From the NCBI RefSeq assembly GCF_008868125.1, contig NZ_WAAQ01000001.1, positions 1,798,001 through 1,862,000 on the forward strand: a DNA stretch of 64,000 bases, read 5' to 3'. The DNA is from Microbacterium maritypicum (lineage in GTDB: Bacteria; Actinomycetota; Actinomycetes; Actinomycetales; Microbacteriaceae). Below, piece by piece: positions 1-9,341 of the stretch (the first letter of the stretch is position 1; every line of letters begins with the position of its first letter). The translations under genes and the position numbers were made by a program. The notes under the pieces are model-generated. The model worked only from the letters and a program-made list of their open reading frames with translations, was not told the origin of the DNA and did no database searches.

Positions 1-1
1 G

Positions 2-379
2 CTGGAGTCCACCCTCGCGTCCGTCGATCTCGCACGCGCCATGGGCCCGCGCACCGTGCTCGTGACCAGTGTCGAACGCCCCGACCGCGAAGAGGGCACG
101 ATCGAGATGCTCGCCGCCGACGACGAGGGCGCGTGGGTCGTGCAGACCCCGCACCTGCCGATGAAGGCGAACGGCTCCGGCGATGTGACCGCAGCGTTGT
201 TCACCGCGCACTACGTCGAGACCGGAAGCGCGAAGATCGCCCTCGAGCGCACGGCATCCAGTGTGCATGACCTGCTCAAGGCGACGCTCGAATCCGGTGA
301 GCGCGAACTGCAGCTCGTCGAGGCCCAGGAGTTCTACGCCCACCCGCGGATGCAGTTCACGGCACGTCAGGTGCGCTGA
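2..379 (+). CDS. pdxY: Pyridoxal kinase (PdxY type), C-terminal part
   Basis: The frame is open from base 2, so the N-terminal part lies outside the window; 125 residues are visible. Enzymes of this ribokinase-like family phosphorylate pyridoxal in the B6 salvage pathway. The visible part carries the anion-hole and catalytic motif NGSGDVTAALF, whose Asp is the expected base, followed by the helical end typical of PdxY rather than of sugar kinases. It converges on the HIT gene, with a hairpin between them. The assignment rests on the C-terminal third only, so a related ribokinase-family kinase is possible. Confidence 0.85.
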   Translation: MESTLASVDLARAMGPRTVLVTSVERPDREEGTIEMLAADDEGAWVVQTPHLPMKANGSGDVTAALFTAHYVETGSAKIALERTASSVHDLLKATLESGERELQLVEAQEFYAHPRMQFTARQVR

Positions 380-389
380 GCCCCGTCGT

Positions 390-439
390 CTCGCTCACCG
401 CTCGCTCGACGACCCCGGTCTGTCGAGCGGGCGAGCGAG
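390..439. terminator. Imperfect hairpin between convergent pdxY and HIT genes
   Basis: The arms at 390-410 and 422-439 are complementary apart from a three-base insertion in the left arm. There is no T-run. It probably ends transcription from both sides. Confidence 0.5.
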
Positions 440-449
440 GCTGTCGGTC

Positions 450-1004
450 TCAGCTGCCGGATTCCGGCCAGGCCGCCGCGACGGCCTCGCGCACCTCGCC
501 GAGGAGCTGCGGAAGCGCCTTGGTCTTCGCGATGATCGGGAAGAAGTTCGCATCCGACGTCCAGCGCGGCACCACGTGCTGATGCAGATGGGCGTCGACG
601 CCCGCTCCGGCCACCGCCCCCTGGTTCATCCCGAGGTTGAAGCCGTCACAGCGTGACACCTCACGCAGCACCCGCATGGCCGTCTGCGTCAGCGCGCCGA
701 TCTCGGCGACCTCCTCAGCCGTCGCCTGGTCGTACGTGGCGATGTGGCGGTAGGGGCAGACGAGCAGATGTCCCGAGTTGTAGGGGAAGAGGTTCAGCAG
801 CACGTAGGCCGTCTCTCCCCGGGCGACGACCAGCCGCTCGGCATCCGGGAACTTCGGCGCCTCGCAGAACGGGCACTCCTCGCGAAGCGGCTCGGGCCCT
901 GCCTGGATGTACGCCATCCGGTGCGGGGTCCACAGCCGCTGGAACTCGTCCGGGACTCCTGCGAGCACTCCGGCATCCTCCAGCGGCTGCGCCCCGTCGG
1001 TCAC
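450..1004 (-). CDS. HIT-domain nucleotide hydrolase/phosphorylase
   Basis: This 184-residue histidine-triad protein would act on nucleoside-phosphate substrates such as Ap4A or AMP-linked compounds in the cytoplasm. The active-site triad HLHQH is at residues 139-143, followed by VVPRW. A zinc-type CPFC pair is at 44-47. The length and the Cys pair match the actinobacterial HIT proteins encoded next to thrS. The GTG start overlaps the thrS stop by 4 bp (GTGA), so it is translationally coupled to thrS. One possible role is disposal of Ap4A or mis-adenylated products made by the synthetase; that is inference from context. Confidence 0.88.
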   Translation of the reverse strand: MTDGAQPLEDAGVLAGVPDEFQRLWTPHRMAYIQAGPEPLREECPFCEAPKFPDAERLVVARGETAYVLLNLFPYNSGHLLVCPYRHIATYDQATAEEVAEIGALTQTAMRVLREVSRCDGFNLGMNQGAVAGAGVDAHLHQHVVPRWTSDANFFPIIAKTKALPQLLGEVREAVAAAWPESGS

Positions 1005-2989
1005 GCCAGATCCCCTGCCTTCAGCACGAGCGCGTGGGACGCGATGGCGGCGCCGATACGACGCACCGCGTCCTCGACCGGGACGCCGTTCTCCTGCGTG
1101 CCGTCGCGGAAGCGGAACGACACGGTGCCAGCGGCACGGTCCTGCTCCCCGACGATGAGGATGACGGGGACCTTCGCGGTCGTGTGGGTGCGGATCTTCT
1201 TCTGCATGCGGTCGTCCGAGTGGTCGACATCGGCCCGGACCCCCGCCGCCCGCAGCTGCGCGATGACGTCGTCCAGATAGTCGCCGTACTGCTCAGCGAC
1301 CGGAACACCCACAACCTGGCTGGGTGCGAGCCACAGAGGGAAGTCGCCGGCGTAGTGCTCGAGGAGGATCGCGAAGAACCGCTCGACGGAGCCGAGGAGT
1401 GCACGGTGGATCATGACCGGCCGGTGCTTCTGGCCGTCGGGACCGGTGTACTCCAGTTCGAACCGGTCCGGCTGGTTGAAGTCGAGCTGGATGGTCGACA
1501 TCTGCCAGGTGCGGCCGATCGCGTCACGCGCCTGCACGGAGATCTTGGGACCGTAGAAGGCCGCTCCGCCGGGGTCGGCGACCAGTTCGAGCCCGGACTC
1601 GATCGCGACCTCACGCAGCGTGTCGATCGCCGTCGACCACTGTTCCGGCTCGCCAAGGAACTTCGGGTTGCCCTCTTCGTTCGTCGACAGCTCGAGGTAG
1701 AAGTCGTTGAGTCCGTAGTCGCGGAGCAGGTCGAGGACGAGGTTCAGGTTGGTGGTGAGCTCTTCCTTGACCTGGTCCTGAGCGACGTAGATGTGCGCGT
1801 CGTCCTGCGTCAGGCCGCGCACGCGGGTCAGGCCGGACAGCGTGCCGCTCTTCTCGTAGCGGTAGACCGTGCCGAACTCGGCCAGTCGCAGCGGCAGCTC
1901 GCGGTAGGAGCGCCCGCGCGAACGGAAGATGAGGTTGTGGAACGGGCAGTTCATCGGCTTCAGGTAGTAGTCCTGCCCCTGCCGGGTGACGTTGCCCTCC
2001 TCATCGACGACCTCGTCGAGGTGCATCGGCGGGAACATGCCGTCCGCATAGGTCTGCAGGTGACCCGACGTCATGAAGAGATCCTTCTTCGTGATGTGCG
2101 GGCTGTTCACGAGGTCGTACCCGTTGCGCAGCAGGTGCTTGCGCAGGTTCTCCTCGATCTCGTAGCGGATGATGCCGCCCTTGGGATGGAACACCGCGAG
2201 TCCGGAGCCGATCTCGTCCGGGAAGGAGAACAGGTCCATCTCGGCACCGAGCTTGCGGTGGTCTCGGCGCTCCGCCTCGGCGATGCGCTCCTGATAGGCG
2301 CGCAGCTCTTCCTTGGTCGGCCAGGCCGTGCCGTAGATGCGCTGCAGCTGCGGGTTCTTCTCACTGCCGCGCCAGTACGCGGCGGCGATGCGGGTGAGGT
2401 CCCAGCCGTTGCCGATCATGCGCGTGTTCGGCAGGTGCGGACCGCGGCAGAGGTCCTTCCAGACGACCTCGCCGTCGCGGGTGGTGTTGTCGTAGATCGT
2501 CAGCTCACCCTCGCCGACCTCGACGGACGCGCCCTCGGCCGCCTCCTGGGCGCCCTTGAGCCCGATGAGCTCGAGCTTGAACGGCTCGTTCGCGAGCTCG
2601 GCGCGAGCTTCCTCGTCGGTGACGACACGGCGGACGAAGCGCTGGCCCTCGCGGATGATGCGCTGCATCTCCTTGCTGATGGCCTTGATGTCCTCGGGCG
2701 TGAACGGGGTGTCGACGCCGAAGTCGTAGTAGAACCCGTCGGTGATGGGCGGACCGATGCCGAGATTCGCCTGCGGATTGATGCGCTGCACGGCCTGAGC
2801 CAGCACGTGGGCAGCGGAGTGACGGAGAATGTTCAGCCCGTCCGCGCTGTCGATCGTGACCGGCTCGATCACGTCGGTGTCGGTCACGGTCGTGGCGAGA
2901 TCCTTGAGATCGCCGTTGACGCGCATCGCGACGACGTTTCGGTCAGTGAACAGGGCGAAGCCGTCATTCGGCCGGGCGTTTTCAGGCAC
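1001..2989 (-). CDS. thrS: Threonyl-tRNA synthetase
   Basis: This 662-residue class II synthetase charges tRNA-Thr. Domains in order are TGS (about 10-60), the editing/SAD domain with HSAAH (His57 and His61) and DLCRGPH, the class II core with [10 protein letters not shown] and the motif 2 arginine in [10 protein letters not shown], and a C-terminal anticodon-binding domain. The GTG at 2989 was chosen because GGAGAG lies 5 nt upstream; the frame stays open much further upstream, but that sequence has no family similarity. The gene ends in a 4-bp overlap with the HIT gene. No T-box is visible in the short leader. Confidence 0.97.
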   Translation of the reverse strand: MPENARPNDGFALFTDRNVVAMRVNGDLKDLATTVTDTDVIEPVTIDSADGLNILRHSAAHVLAQAVQRINPQANLGIGPPITDGFYYDFGVDTPFTPEDIKAISKEMQRIIREGQRFVRRVVTDEEARAELANEPFKLELIGLKGAQEAAEGASVEVGEGELTIYDNTTRDGEVVWKDLCRGPHLPNTRMIGNGWDLTRIAAAYWRGSEKNPQLQRIYGTAWPTKEELRAYQERIAEAERRDHRKLGAEMDLFSFPDEIGSGLAVFHPKGGIIRYEIEENLRKHLLRNGYDLVNSPHITKKDLFMTSGHLQTYADGMFPPMHLDEVVDEEGNVTRQGQDYYLKPMNCPFHNLIFRSRGRSYRELPLRLAEFGTVYRYEKSGTLSGLTRVRGLTQDDAHIYVAQDQVKEELTTNLNLVLDLLRDYGLNDFYLELSTNEEGNPKFLGEPEQWSTAIDTLREVAIESGLELVADPGGAAFYGPKISVQARDAIGRTWQMSTIQLDFNQPDRFELEYTGPDGQKHRPVMIHRALLGSVERFFAILLEHYAGDFPLWLAPSQVVGVPVAEQYGDYLDDVIAQLRAAGVRADVDHSDDRMQKKIRTHTTAKVPVILIVGEQDRAAGTVSFRFRDGTQENGVPVEDAVRRIGAAIASHALVLKAGDLA

Positions 2990-3093
2990 AGAAACTCTCC
3001 ATCTGGGTCGGTACCAGGTTACTCGCCCGGCTGGGCCCTCCTGACCGCCACCCGCGTGAAGATCAACGGCACGGATGTGCCTCTCCGGCGGGT

Positions 3094-3777
3094 TCAGCCG
3101 CGACGGTCGGCTCCGCCCGACGCGATCACGATCCCCGACTCGTAGGCGTCGATCACGAGCTGCGCCCGATCGCGCGCGTGCAGCTTCGACATGATGCGAT
3201 TCACATGGGTCTTCGCCGTGTGCGGTGAGATCACGAGGTCGTCCGCGATGTCCTGGTTCGAAGCCCCGCCCGCCACGAGGAGCAGCACTTCCCGTTCGCG
3301 TTCCGTGAGCTGGCGCAACGGCTCGCTGCTCCAGGCATCGGCGCGTGGATGCTGTGGCAGCACCGAGCGTTCGATCAGCGACCGCGTCGCCGCCGATGAC
3401 AGGAGCGCCTCCCCGCGATGCACCACTCGGACGGCACCGACGATGTCCTCCGGCTCCGCACCTTTGCCGATGAACCCGCTGGCGCCGGCACGGAGGGCGG
3501 CCACGACGTAGTCGTCCTCCTCGAAGGTCGTCAGGATGAGCACGCGGGGCGTCGTGGTCAGCGGCGCGCTCATGATCTGCGCAGTGGCGGCGATGCCGTC
3601 GAGCTCCGGCATCCTGATGTCCATCACGACGACGTCCGGCATCCATCGGCTCACCGCGGAGACCGCCTCCCGCCCGTTCGCCGCCTCGCCGACCACCTCG
3701 ATGCCGCCGTCGGCGAGGATGTCGCTGACGGCCTGCCGCACCAGCGGCTGGTCATCGACGACGAGCACCCGGATCAT
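3094..3777 (-). CDS. NarL/LuxR-type response regulator
   Basis: This 227-residue regulator has an N-terminal receiver domain (acidic pocket at 8-9, phosphoacceptor Asp53 in [12 protein letters not shown]) and a C-terminal LuxR helix-turn-helix starting at [15 protein letters not shown] and containing [12 protein letters not shown]. It is the partner of the histidine kinase directly upstream, whose stop overlaps this ATG by 4 bp (ATGA). Targets cannot be read from the sequence. No resistance transporter or ABC genes lie next to the pair, although such genes often accompany this class. Confidence 0.93.
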   Translation of the reverse strand: MIRVLVVDDQPLVRQAVSDILADGGIEVVGEAANGREAVSAVSRWMPDVVVMDIRMPELDGIAATAQIMSAPLTTTPRVLILTTFEEDDYVVAALRAGASGFIGKGAEPEDIVGAVRVVHRGEALLSSAATRSLIERSVLPQHPRADAWSSEPLRQLTEREREVLLLVAGGASNQDIADDLVISPHTAKTHVNRIMSKLHARDRAQLVIDAYESGIVIASGGADRRG

Positions 3778-4931
3778 CGTGCGCCTCCATCGAGGGGGAT
3801 CCGAACGTCCAGGCGGAACGCGCCGTCGGCGGTGCCGTCCTGCACGTCTCCGCGGACGGCGACGACCCGCTCGCGCAGCCCGCGCAGCCCGTGGCCACCG
3901 GCATCCGACACGGAGCCCGGTTGCGCAGCCGTCTGATTGACGACGACGAGGCGGAGCGCATCGTCCTCCACCCGGAGACGAACGCGCGCCGAGCCGTCCG
4001 CTCCATGCTTGTGCGCATTCGTCAGACCTTCGAGAACCACGAGGTAGGCGACGTGATCGCTGGCCGGCGACAGGGCGGGTCGGTCGAGATCGTCGTCCAG
4101 ATCGACGTCGAGCCCCGCCTCGCGAAACTGCCTGACCAGCCCATTTAGACCGGCCAGCCCGACCTGCGGGCGCAGGTCGCGCACGTCGTCCGGATCGTCG
4201 GAGCGCAGCAGCGCCATCAGTCCGCCGATGTCGGCGAGCACGGTACGGGAGGAACGTCGGATGGTCGTCAGGGCCTCGCGCGCACGCTCCGGACGGACCT
4301 CCAATGCGGACGACGCGACGCCTGCATTGAGACTGATGACCGAGATCTGATGGGCGACGACGTCGTGGAGGTCCCTGGCGATGCGCACCCGTTCCTCCGC
4401 GACCCGACGCCGTGCTTCCGTATCTCGCCCCTGCTCGGCGCGTTCCGCTCGTTCCGTCATGGCGCGCACGAACTCGCGTCGCGACCTGGCCGCGTCTCCC
4501 AGGGCCCCGGCGAGGGCGATGATGAAGACGAACTGCAGCGCGCGGGCATCGAGGAGGTCTCCGCCGAGCGGGATCGCGCTGACGAAGAAGACGAGCACCG
4601 TCGCCGCGCTCACCGCGATGATCCCGACGAGTCGTCCACGGCGGTCCACGACGGCGTAGGCGCTGATCGCCGTGGCGATGAGCGCGCTCGGCGACATGAC
4701 GCCCGTGAGCGCCAGGACCGTCGCGCACAGCAGGCTGAGGGTGAGCACGACAAGTGGAAGCCGTCGACGGAAGGGCATCGCGGCCGCGGGGACGAGGGCT
4801 GTGACGAGCATCCAGCCGCTCGCACGGAAAGCGTCGTCCGGGAAGGGTGACACGGCGAACAGGACCACCACGACCACGGCGATCACGTCGCCGACCGGCG
4901 CCGGGATTCGCGGAGGACGGGGTGCCGACAT
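3774..4931 (-). CDS. Sensor histidine kinase, HPK7/NarL class
   Basis: This 385-residue membrane sensor kinase has four or five hydrophobic segments in residues 15-145. It then has a HisKA_3 dimerisation box with ARDLHDVVAHQ (His189) and an HATPase domain with the N-box TNAHKHGADG and the G-box GHGLRGLRERV. It has no extracellular sensing domain of any size, so the signal is probably sensed in or at the membrane. The ATG at 4931 is chosen because AATACT lies 6 nt before it, fitting a leaderless start; a GTG three bases upstream is an alternative. It is coupled to the response regulator downstream. Confidence 0.9.
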   Translation of the reverse strand: MSAPRPPRIPAPVGDVIAVVVVVLFAVSPFPDDAFRASGWMLVTALVPAAAMPFRRRLPLVVLTLSLLCATVLALTGVMSPSALIATAISAYAVVDRRGRLVGIIAVSAATVLVFFVSAIPLGGDLLDARALQFVFIIALAGALGDAARSRREFVRAMTERAERAEQGRDTEARRRVAEERVRIARDLHDVVAHQISVISLNAGVASSALEVRPERAREALTTIRRSSRTVLADIGGLMALLRSDDPDDVRDLRPQVGLAGLNGLVRQFREAGLDVDLDDDLDRPALSPASDHVAYLVVLEGLTNAHKHGADGSARVRLRVEDDALRLVVVNQTAAQPGSVSDAGGHGLRGLRERVVAVRGDVQDGTADGAFRLDVRIPLDGGAR

Positions 4932-4986
4932 CACACCAGTATTCCCCGCGACGCCGGCACGGGGATCCCCCGACGGGATGAGCTGC

Positions 4987-5008
4987 GTGTACTGCGCTCG
5001 CAGTACAC
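4987..5008. promoter_or_regulatory. Perfect inverted repeat, likely repressor operator
   Basis: Arms of 9 bp (GTGTACTGC and its reverse complement) flank GCTC. It lies between the divergent histidine kinase and hydrolase genes, 89 bp before the hydrolase start. GTGTACT/AGTACAC symmetry is usual for TetR-family sites. No regulator gene is adjacent. Confidence 0.6.
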
Positions 5009-5096
5009 GAGTGTCCGCGGCAGGGCGACGCGACGGCGGATGCCGGACGGCACGCTGGAACGAGGGCGCACAGGGCGTGCGCCGAGAGGGGTCGGC

Positions 5097-6047
5097 ATGA
5101 AGAAGCCTGTCAAGAGAGTGCTCGTCGCGCTCACATCCGTCGTCGCGGTGATCGCACTCGGTCTGACGGCCACCACCGTCGGCAATGCGGTGGCCACCAC
5201 GATCGAACAGGATCGCATCGAGCCCTACGGCCAGAAGGTCACCGTGGACGGGCTCGACATGAACGTCATGATCACCGGCGAGGGTTCAGAGGACATCGTG
5301 CTCCTGCCGGGGTTCGGCACCGCATCGCCCGTGCTCGACTTCGAGCCGCTCGTCGCGGAGCTGGCGCAGGATCATCGCGTCATCGTGGTGGAGCCGTTCG
5401 GCTACGGGCTGAGCGACGGCACGGACCGCGCCCGCACCACCGACAACATCGTGACGGAGACGCACGCCGCCCTGCAGGAGCTCGGCGTCGACGACTACGT
5501 CCTGATGGGACACTCCATCGCCGGCATCTACGGCATCCAGTTCGCGAACCGCTATCCCGATGAGGTCAGGGCGTTCGTGGGCATCGACAGCAGCGTGCCC
5601 GGCCAGCCCGGCTCGGACACCGAGCTGCCGGTCGGACTGTTCGGTGCCGCGAAGACCCTCGGACTGGTCCGACTCATCGCGTCCTTCCGTGGCACGGGCT
5701 ACGACGAATCCGTCTACTCCGCGAAGGCACGGGAGCAGATCGCCCTGCTCACCGACCGGAACACGTTGAGCCCCACCTACCTGAATGCGATGTCTCTGCT
5801 TCCGGCGAACTTCGAGGATGCACTCGGCACGAGCTTTCCCGAGGACCTCCCCCTGCTGCTGTTCGTCGTCGCCGACAATCCGTCCGTCCCCACGTGGGTG
5901 CGGTTGCACGAGGAGCAGGCCGAGGCGGTCGCTGACGGCACGGTCGTGCCGCTCGACGGGGAGCACTACCTCCATCACACGCACACGCCGAGGATCGTCG
6001 ACGAGTTCCGCTCCTGGGAGCGCACGCGGATGTCCGCCCCGCAGTGA
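5097..6047 (+). CDS. Membrane-anchored alpha/beta hydrolase
   Basis: This 316-residue protein has a positively charged N-terminus and one hydrophobic segment (about 8-30), so it is secreted or held at the outer membrane face. The hydrolase fold follows, with the oxyanion-loop sequence LLPGFGTA, the nucleophile elbow GHSIAG, and a late His in DGEHYLHH. The substrate is unknown; relatives include lipases, esterases and dehalogenase-like enzymes. The ATG at 5097 was chosen because GAGAGGGG lies 6 nt upstream and the hydrophobic segment then begins at the N-terminus. A perfect 22-bp palindrome upstream suggests repressor control. Confidence 0.85.
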   Translation: MKKPVKRVLVALTSVVAVIALGLTATTVGNAVATTIEQDRIEPYGQKVTVDGLDMNVMITGEGSEDIVLLPGFGTASPVLDFEPLVAELAQDHRVIVVEPFGYGLSDGTDRARTTDNIVTETHAALQELGVDDYVLMGHSIAGIYGIQFANRYPDEVRAFVGIDSSVPGQPGSDTELPVGLFGAAKTLGLVRLIASFRGTGYDESVYSAKAREQIALLTDRNTLSPTYLNAMSLLPANFEDALGTSFPEDLPLLLFVVADNPSVPTWVRLHEEQAEAVADGTVVPLDGEHYLHHTHTPRIVDEFRSWERTRMSAPQ

Positions 6048-6098
6048 CGTGTCACAGCGCATTGAGGCGGCGGGAGTGGCGGGCAGTCAGACATCACG

Positions 6099-6104
6099 TA
6101 GCGT
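6099..6104 (+). promoter_or_regulatory. -10 element TAGCGT for a leaderless transcript
   Basis: TAGCGT is followed by 6 nt and then the ATG at 6111. Confidence 0.5.
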
Positions 6105-6110
6105 GAACGG

Positions 6111-6524
6111 ATGGACAGAGCAGTCGCACGATGGATACTGGCGCTCGCGCTCGGCGCGATCGGGGTCGGCCACTTCCTGAGCACCCGGGGATTCCGTGTG
6201 GTGGTGCCGGACTGGGCCACGCGCCTCACCAGGCTCGACAAGGACACGATCGTGATCGCATCCGGTGCCGCCGAAGTCGCGCTCGCCGCCGGACTGCTCG
6301 CGCTGCCGAAGGAGCGCCGCCGCATCGGCTGGGCGACCGCGGCGTTCTTCGTCGCCGTGATGCCGGGGAACATCCACCAGTGGCAGACCCGGCGCTCGAC
6401 GCCGGGACTCGACACGGATGCCCGGCGTTTCGGCAGGCTGTTCCTGCAGCCGCTCCTCGTACTGTGGGCGCTGTGGTCGACGAGCGGCGAGGCCCCTCGT
6501 CGTCGCAACCGCCGTCGCGGCTGA
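6111..6524 (+). CDS. Small membrane protein, DoxX-like
   Basis: This 137-residue protein has four hydrophobic segments (about 7-25, 45-65, 73-90 and 112-128). Its features fit the DoxX family: GVGHFLSTRGF near the N-terminus, an Ala-rich second helix, and the AVMPGNIHQW loop. The function of such proteins is poorly defined; some are linked to quinone or oxidative metabolism. The start is supported by TAGCGT 6 nt upstream (leaderless). It is followed 39 bp later by the photolyase gene, and the two may be co-transcribed. Confidence 0.65.
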   Translation: MDRAVARWILALALGAIGVGHFLSTRGFRVVVPDWATRLTRLDKDTIVIASGAAEVALAAGLLALPKERRRIGWATAAFFVAVMPGNIHQWQTRRSTPGLDTDARRFGRLFLQPLLVLWALWSTSGEAPRRRNRRRG

Positions 6525-6563
6525 GCGACGAACCATGACCACGCGTTCCAGGAGAATGGTCCC

Positions 6564-7916
6564 ATGACGTCTCCCTCGATCGTGTGGTTCCGCGATGACC
6601 TCCGACTCGCAGACAACCCCGCGCTGCGGGCAGCGATCGACCGAGGAGAACCGGTCATCGCCCTGTACGTGTTCGACGAGGAGTCGCCGGGCGTCCGTGC
6701 CATCGGTGGCGCAGCGCGCTGGTGGCTGCACCACTCGCTGGCCTCTCTCGACGAGCGTCTCCGCGACCGTGGTGGCGCCCTCGTGCTGCGTCGCGGCCCT
6801 GCCGAGCGCATCGTCCGCGAAACGGTGACCGAAGTCGGAGCGGGCGCCGTGTTCTGGAACCGCCGGTACGGGGGTCCCGGCCGCGAAGTCGACTCGGCGC
6901 TGAAAAGCTCGCTCCGGGCCGATGGACTCGAGGTCGCCTCCTTCGCCGGCTCGCTCCTCCACGAGCCCTGGACGGTCAGAACCGGAAGCGGCACGCACTA
7001 TTCGGTGTTCACGCCCTTCTGGCGGGCCTGCCTCGCGCTGCCGGCGCCGCGTTCCCCTCTGCCGGAGCCTCGGTCGGTCCCCGGCCCGACACACATGCCG
7101 CCATCGGACACGCTCGACGACTGGAATCTCCTGCCCGCGACCCCGGACTGGGCCGAGGGGCTGCGCGAGACGTGGGAGCCGGGAGAACCCGCCGCGCGAC
7201 AGCGGCTGAAGGACTTCCTCGAGCATGACCTCCCCTCATACGACCGCGCGCGGGACGAACCGTCAGCCGGGGCCACCTCGTTGCTCTCCCCCCACCTCCG
7301 ATGGGGAGAGATCAGCCCGTTCACGGTCTGGCACGAGGCGGTCGGCGTCGACGGCGCCGGTGGATTCCTCTCCGAGGTGGGCTGGCGCGAGTTCGCCTGG
7401 CACACGCTGTACCACTCCCCCGACCTCGCCAGCGAGAATCTGCGGCCGGAGTTCGACGCCTTCCCCTGGCCGCCGTTGAACCCCGCCCACCTCGACGCGT
7501 GGCAGCACGGGGAGACGGGCGTTCCCCTCGTGGATGCCGGCATGCGTGAGCTCTGGCACACCGGCTACATGCACAACCGGGTCCGGATGGTCGTGGCATC
7601 CTTCCTCGTGAAGAACCTGCTCATCGACTGGCGCCTGGGAGAAGAGTGGTTCTGGGACACGCTCGTCGACGCCGACGAAGCCAACAACCCCTTCAACTGG
7701 CAGTGGGTCGCCGGCTCCGGAGCCGATGCGGCGCCCTACTTCCGCGTGTTCAACCCCGAACTCCAGGCGAAGAAGTTCGACCCGCAGAGCCTCTACATCT
7801 CGCGCTGGGCCGCCGACGCCCCCACCGAGCCGATCGTGGACCTGGCCGAGACGCGGAAGATCGCGCTCGCCGCCTACGAGCAGGTCAAGCGCGCACCGCG
7901 CACAGGACGCGACTGA
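6564..7916 (+). CDS. phrB: Deoxyribodipyrimidine photolyase (class I CPD)
   Basis: This 450-residue flavoprotein repairs UV pyrimidine dimers using light. The N-terminal alpha/beta antenna domain begins IVWFRDDLRLADNPAL. The C-terminal FAD domain carries WGEISPF, WREFAWHTLYHSP, the FAD-binding MRELWHTGYMHNRVRM stretch and NPFNWQWVAGSGAD. Length is normal for the class. The ATG is preceded by CAGGAGAATGGTCCC, a good ribosome site. The antenna cofactor cannot be decided by eye. Confidence 0.95.
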   Translation: MTSPSIVWFRDDLRLADNPALRAAIDRGEPVIALYVFDEESPGVRAIGGAARWWLHHSLASLDERLRDRGGALVLRRGPAERIVRETVTEVGAGAVFWNRRYGGPGREVDSALKSSLRADGLEVASFAGSLLHEPWTVRTGSGTHYSVFTPFWRACLALPAPRSPLPEPRSVPGPTHMPPSDTLDDWNLLPATPDWAEGLRETWEPGEPAARQRLKDFLEHDLPSYDRARDEPSAGATSLLSPHLRWGEISPFTVWHEAVGVDGAGGFLSEVGWREFAWHTLYHSPDLASENLRPEFDAFPWPPLNPAHLDAWQHGETGVPLVDAGMRELWHTGYMHNRVRMVVASFLVKNLLIDWRLGEEWFWDTLVDADEANNPFNWQWVAGSGADAAPYFRVFNPELQAKKFDPQSLYISRWAADAPTEPIVDLAETRKIALAAYEQVKRAPRTGRD

Positions 7917-7971
7917 CGAGAGCGGCACCCACGATCGGATCGGCGAATCGAGTCGCCGACGCCGTCCATGC

Positions 7972-7977
7972 CAGACT
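7972..7977 (+). promoter_or_regulatory. -10-like element CAGACT for a leaderless transcript
   Basis: CAGACT is followed by GGAGCC and then the GTG at 7984. GGAGCC could alternatively act as a very close ribosome site. Confidence 0.35.
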
Positions 7978-7983
7978 GGAGCC

Positions 7984-8589
7984 GTGACCGAATCCAGGAA
8001 GCCAGCCGTCGTCCGCGGCTTCGCTGCTTCGTCACTGGCGATCTTCGTCGCTCTCGCAGGTCACGTCTCGGGCGGCGGGCAGATGCCCGGAGCGCTCGGC
8101 ATCGCCGTGCCGTGGGTGTTCTCGTTCATGATCTGCGTGCTGCTCGCCGGTCGTTCTCTGTCGCTGATCCGATTGAGCATCTCCGTCGCGGTCAGCCAGT
8201 TCCTGTTCCACACGCTGTTCGTGCTCGGCACCGTCACGCCGTCCGGCGTCGCCACCCCGCACGTGCATGGGGCGCCCCTGGTGATCCCGGCGACGGCCGG
8301 TGTCCCCGAGGCCGTCGCCGCCGATGCGTCCATGTGGCTGGGACACGCGATCGCCGCACTTCTGACGGTGGCCGCGCTTCATCGGGGCGAGCGCCTGGTC
8401 CTCGCCCTCCGCGATCTCGCCGTGCAGGTGGTCCGCTGGCTGCGTCGCCGTGTCGATCATGTCCTGGTGCTTCCGGTCGCCCCGGTCGCCGGCGGCTTGC
8501 ATGGTCGGTTCGATCTCGAGCGGGCCGTAGGCCTCGTCCTCCTCGCCACCCTCAGGGGTCGCGCTCCGCCTCTCTTCGCTGCGATCTGA
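7984..8589 (+). CDS. Integral membrane protein next to copper genes
   Basis: I do not recognise the family. This 201-residue protein has about four hydrophobic segments (12-30, 37-53, 61-80 and 114-130) and a basic cytoplasmic tail. Histidines cluster in the membrane part: one in ALAGHVSGGGQ, one in FLFHTLF and two in PHVHGAP. It directly precedes copC, the PCu(A)C gene and the DyP peroxidase gene, so a role in copper movement across the membrane, where CopD would normally act, is a reasonable inference. The GTG start at 7984 is supported by CAGACT six bases before it. Confidence 0.6.
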   Translation: MTESRKPAVVRGFAASSLAIFVALAGHVSGGGQMPGALGIAVPWVFSFMICVLLAGRSLSLIRLSISVAVSQFLFHTLFVLGTVTPSGVATPHVHGAPLVIPATAGVPEAVAADASMWLGHAIAALLTVAALHRGERLVLALRDLAVQVVRWLRRRVDHVLVLPVAPVAGGLHGRFDLERAVGLVLLATLRGRAPPLFAAI

Positions 8590-8675
8590 TCCGCGCCCTG
8601 TACCGGCCCGACCGGTCCTGTGGTGCGTCACCGCCGTGCGCCATCGATGCGCGCGGGTTCTGAACGCTTGCATGA

Positions 8676-8693
8676 ACGTCGCGCACGCGACGT
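8676..8693. promoter_or_regulatory. Perfect palindrome just upstream of copC
   Basis: Arms of 8 bp (ACGTCGCG and complement) flank CA, ending 19 bp before the copC start. It could be an operator or an mRNA hairpin close to the ribosome site. Confidence 0.45.
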
Positions 8694-8712
8694 CTGATGA
8701 GAGGCCATTCCC

Positions 8713-9330
8713 ATGTCCCCTGTCCGCAGGATTGCGGCCGGGTTGGCGTTGGCGACGGTCGCGACCCTCGCGATCGCCACGCCCGCGTCCGCCCACGACC
8801 AACTGATGTCCAGCACGCCGGCCGCCGATGAGCAGTTGGCTGCAGCGCCGGAGAGCATCACGATGACGTTCTCCGGCGAGCTCCTGGTGCTCGATGAGTC
8901 GCTGACCGGGGCCGTCGTCCTGGTCGTGGACGCGTCGGGGAAGGACTGGGTCTCCGGCGATGCGACAGTCGCCGGGCGCACGGTCACCGCCGCGCTCGAA
9001 CCGGGAATGCCGACCGCCGGCTACCAGGTGCGCTGGCAGGTCGTGTCGGAAGACGGTCATCCGATCGCCGGGGTCATCCCCTTCACGATCGGCGACGCCG
9101 AACCGCTGCAGAGCCCCACCTCCGGCGGCTCGACAGCGACACCTCCGGCCTCCGCAGAACAGCCGGATCAGACCGCAGCAGATTCGGGCAGCGCCCTCAG
9201 GGTGCTGCTCATCGGCGCGGGCGGAGCGGCCGTGGCCGTCCTCGCCCTCGTCCTCATTCGATTCCTTCGTCGTCCTCGGACGGCAGCCGCTCCGCCGCAC
9301 GACGGCGGATCCGCGGCAGATGACCTGTGA
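8713..9330 (+). CDS. copC: CopC-domain copper-binding exported protein
   Basis: This 205-residue protein has a signal peptide (1-27, cleaved after ASA), leaving His28-Asp at the mature N-terminus, the position that binds Cu(II) in CopC proteins. The CopC beta-sandwich covers about 28-125 and includes SSTPAADEQLA and RWQVVSEDGHPIAG. A Pro/Ser-rich linker and a C-terminal transmembrane helix (about 160-185) followed by arginines anchor it. A tethered CopC without an adjacent CopD is common in actinobacteria. The next gene overlaps or directly follows, so copC belongs to one operon with PCu(A)C and DyP. Confidence 0.92.
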   Translation: MSPVRRIAAGLALATVATLAIATPASAHDQLMSSTPAADEQLAAAPESITMTFSGELLVLDESLTGAVVLVVDASGKDWVSGDATVAGRTVTAALEPGMPTAGYQVRWQVVSEDGHPIAGVIPFTIGDAEPLQSPTSGGSTATPPASAEQPDQTAADSGSALRVLLIGAGGAAVAVLALVLIRFLRRPRTAAAPPHDGGSAADDL

Positions 9331-9341
9331 AAGGCACCATT

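Noticed and set aside
653..3145. Long plus-strand open frame opposite thrS and the HIT gene
   Set aside because: It mirrors thrS codons, is Arg/Ala/Val/Asp-rich without family features, and has no ribosome site. High GC makes such antisense frames common.
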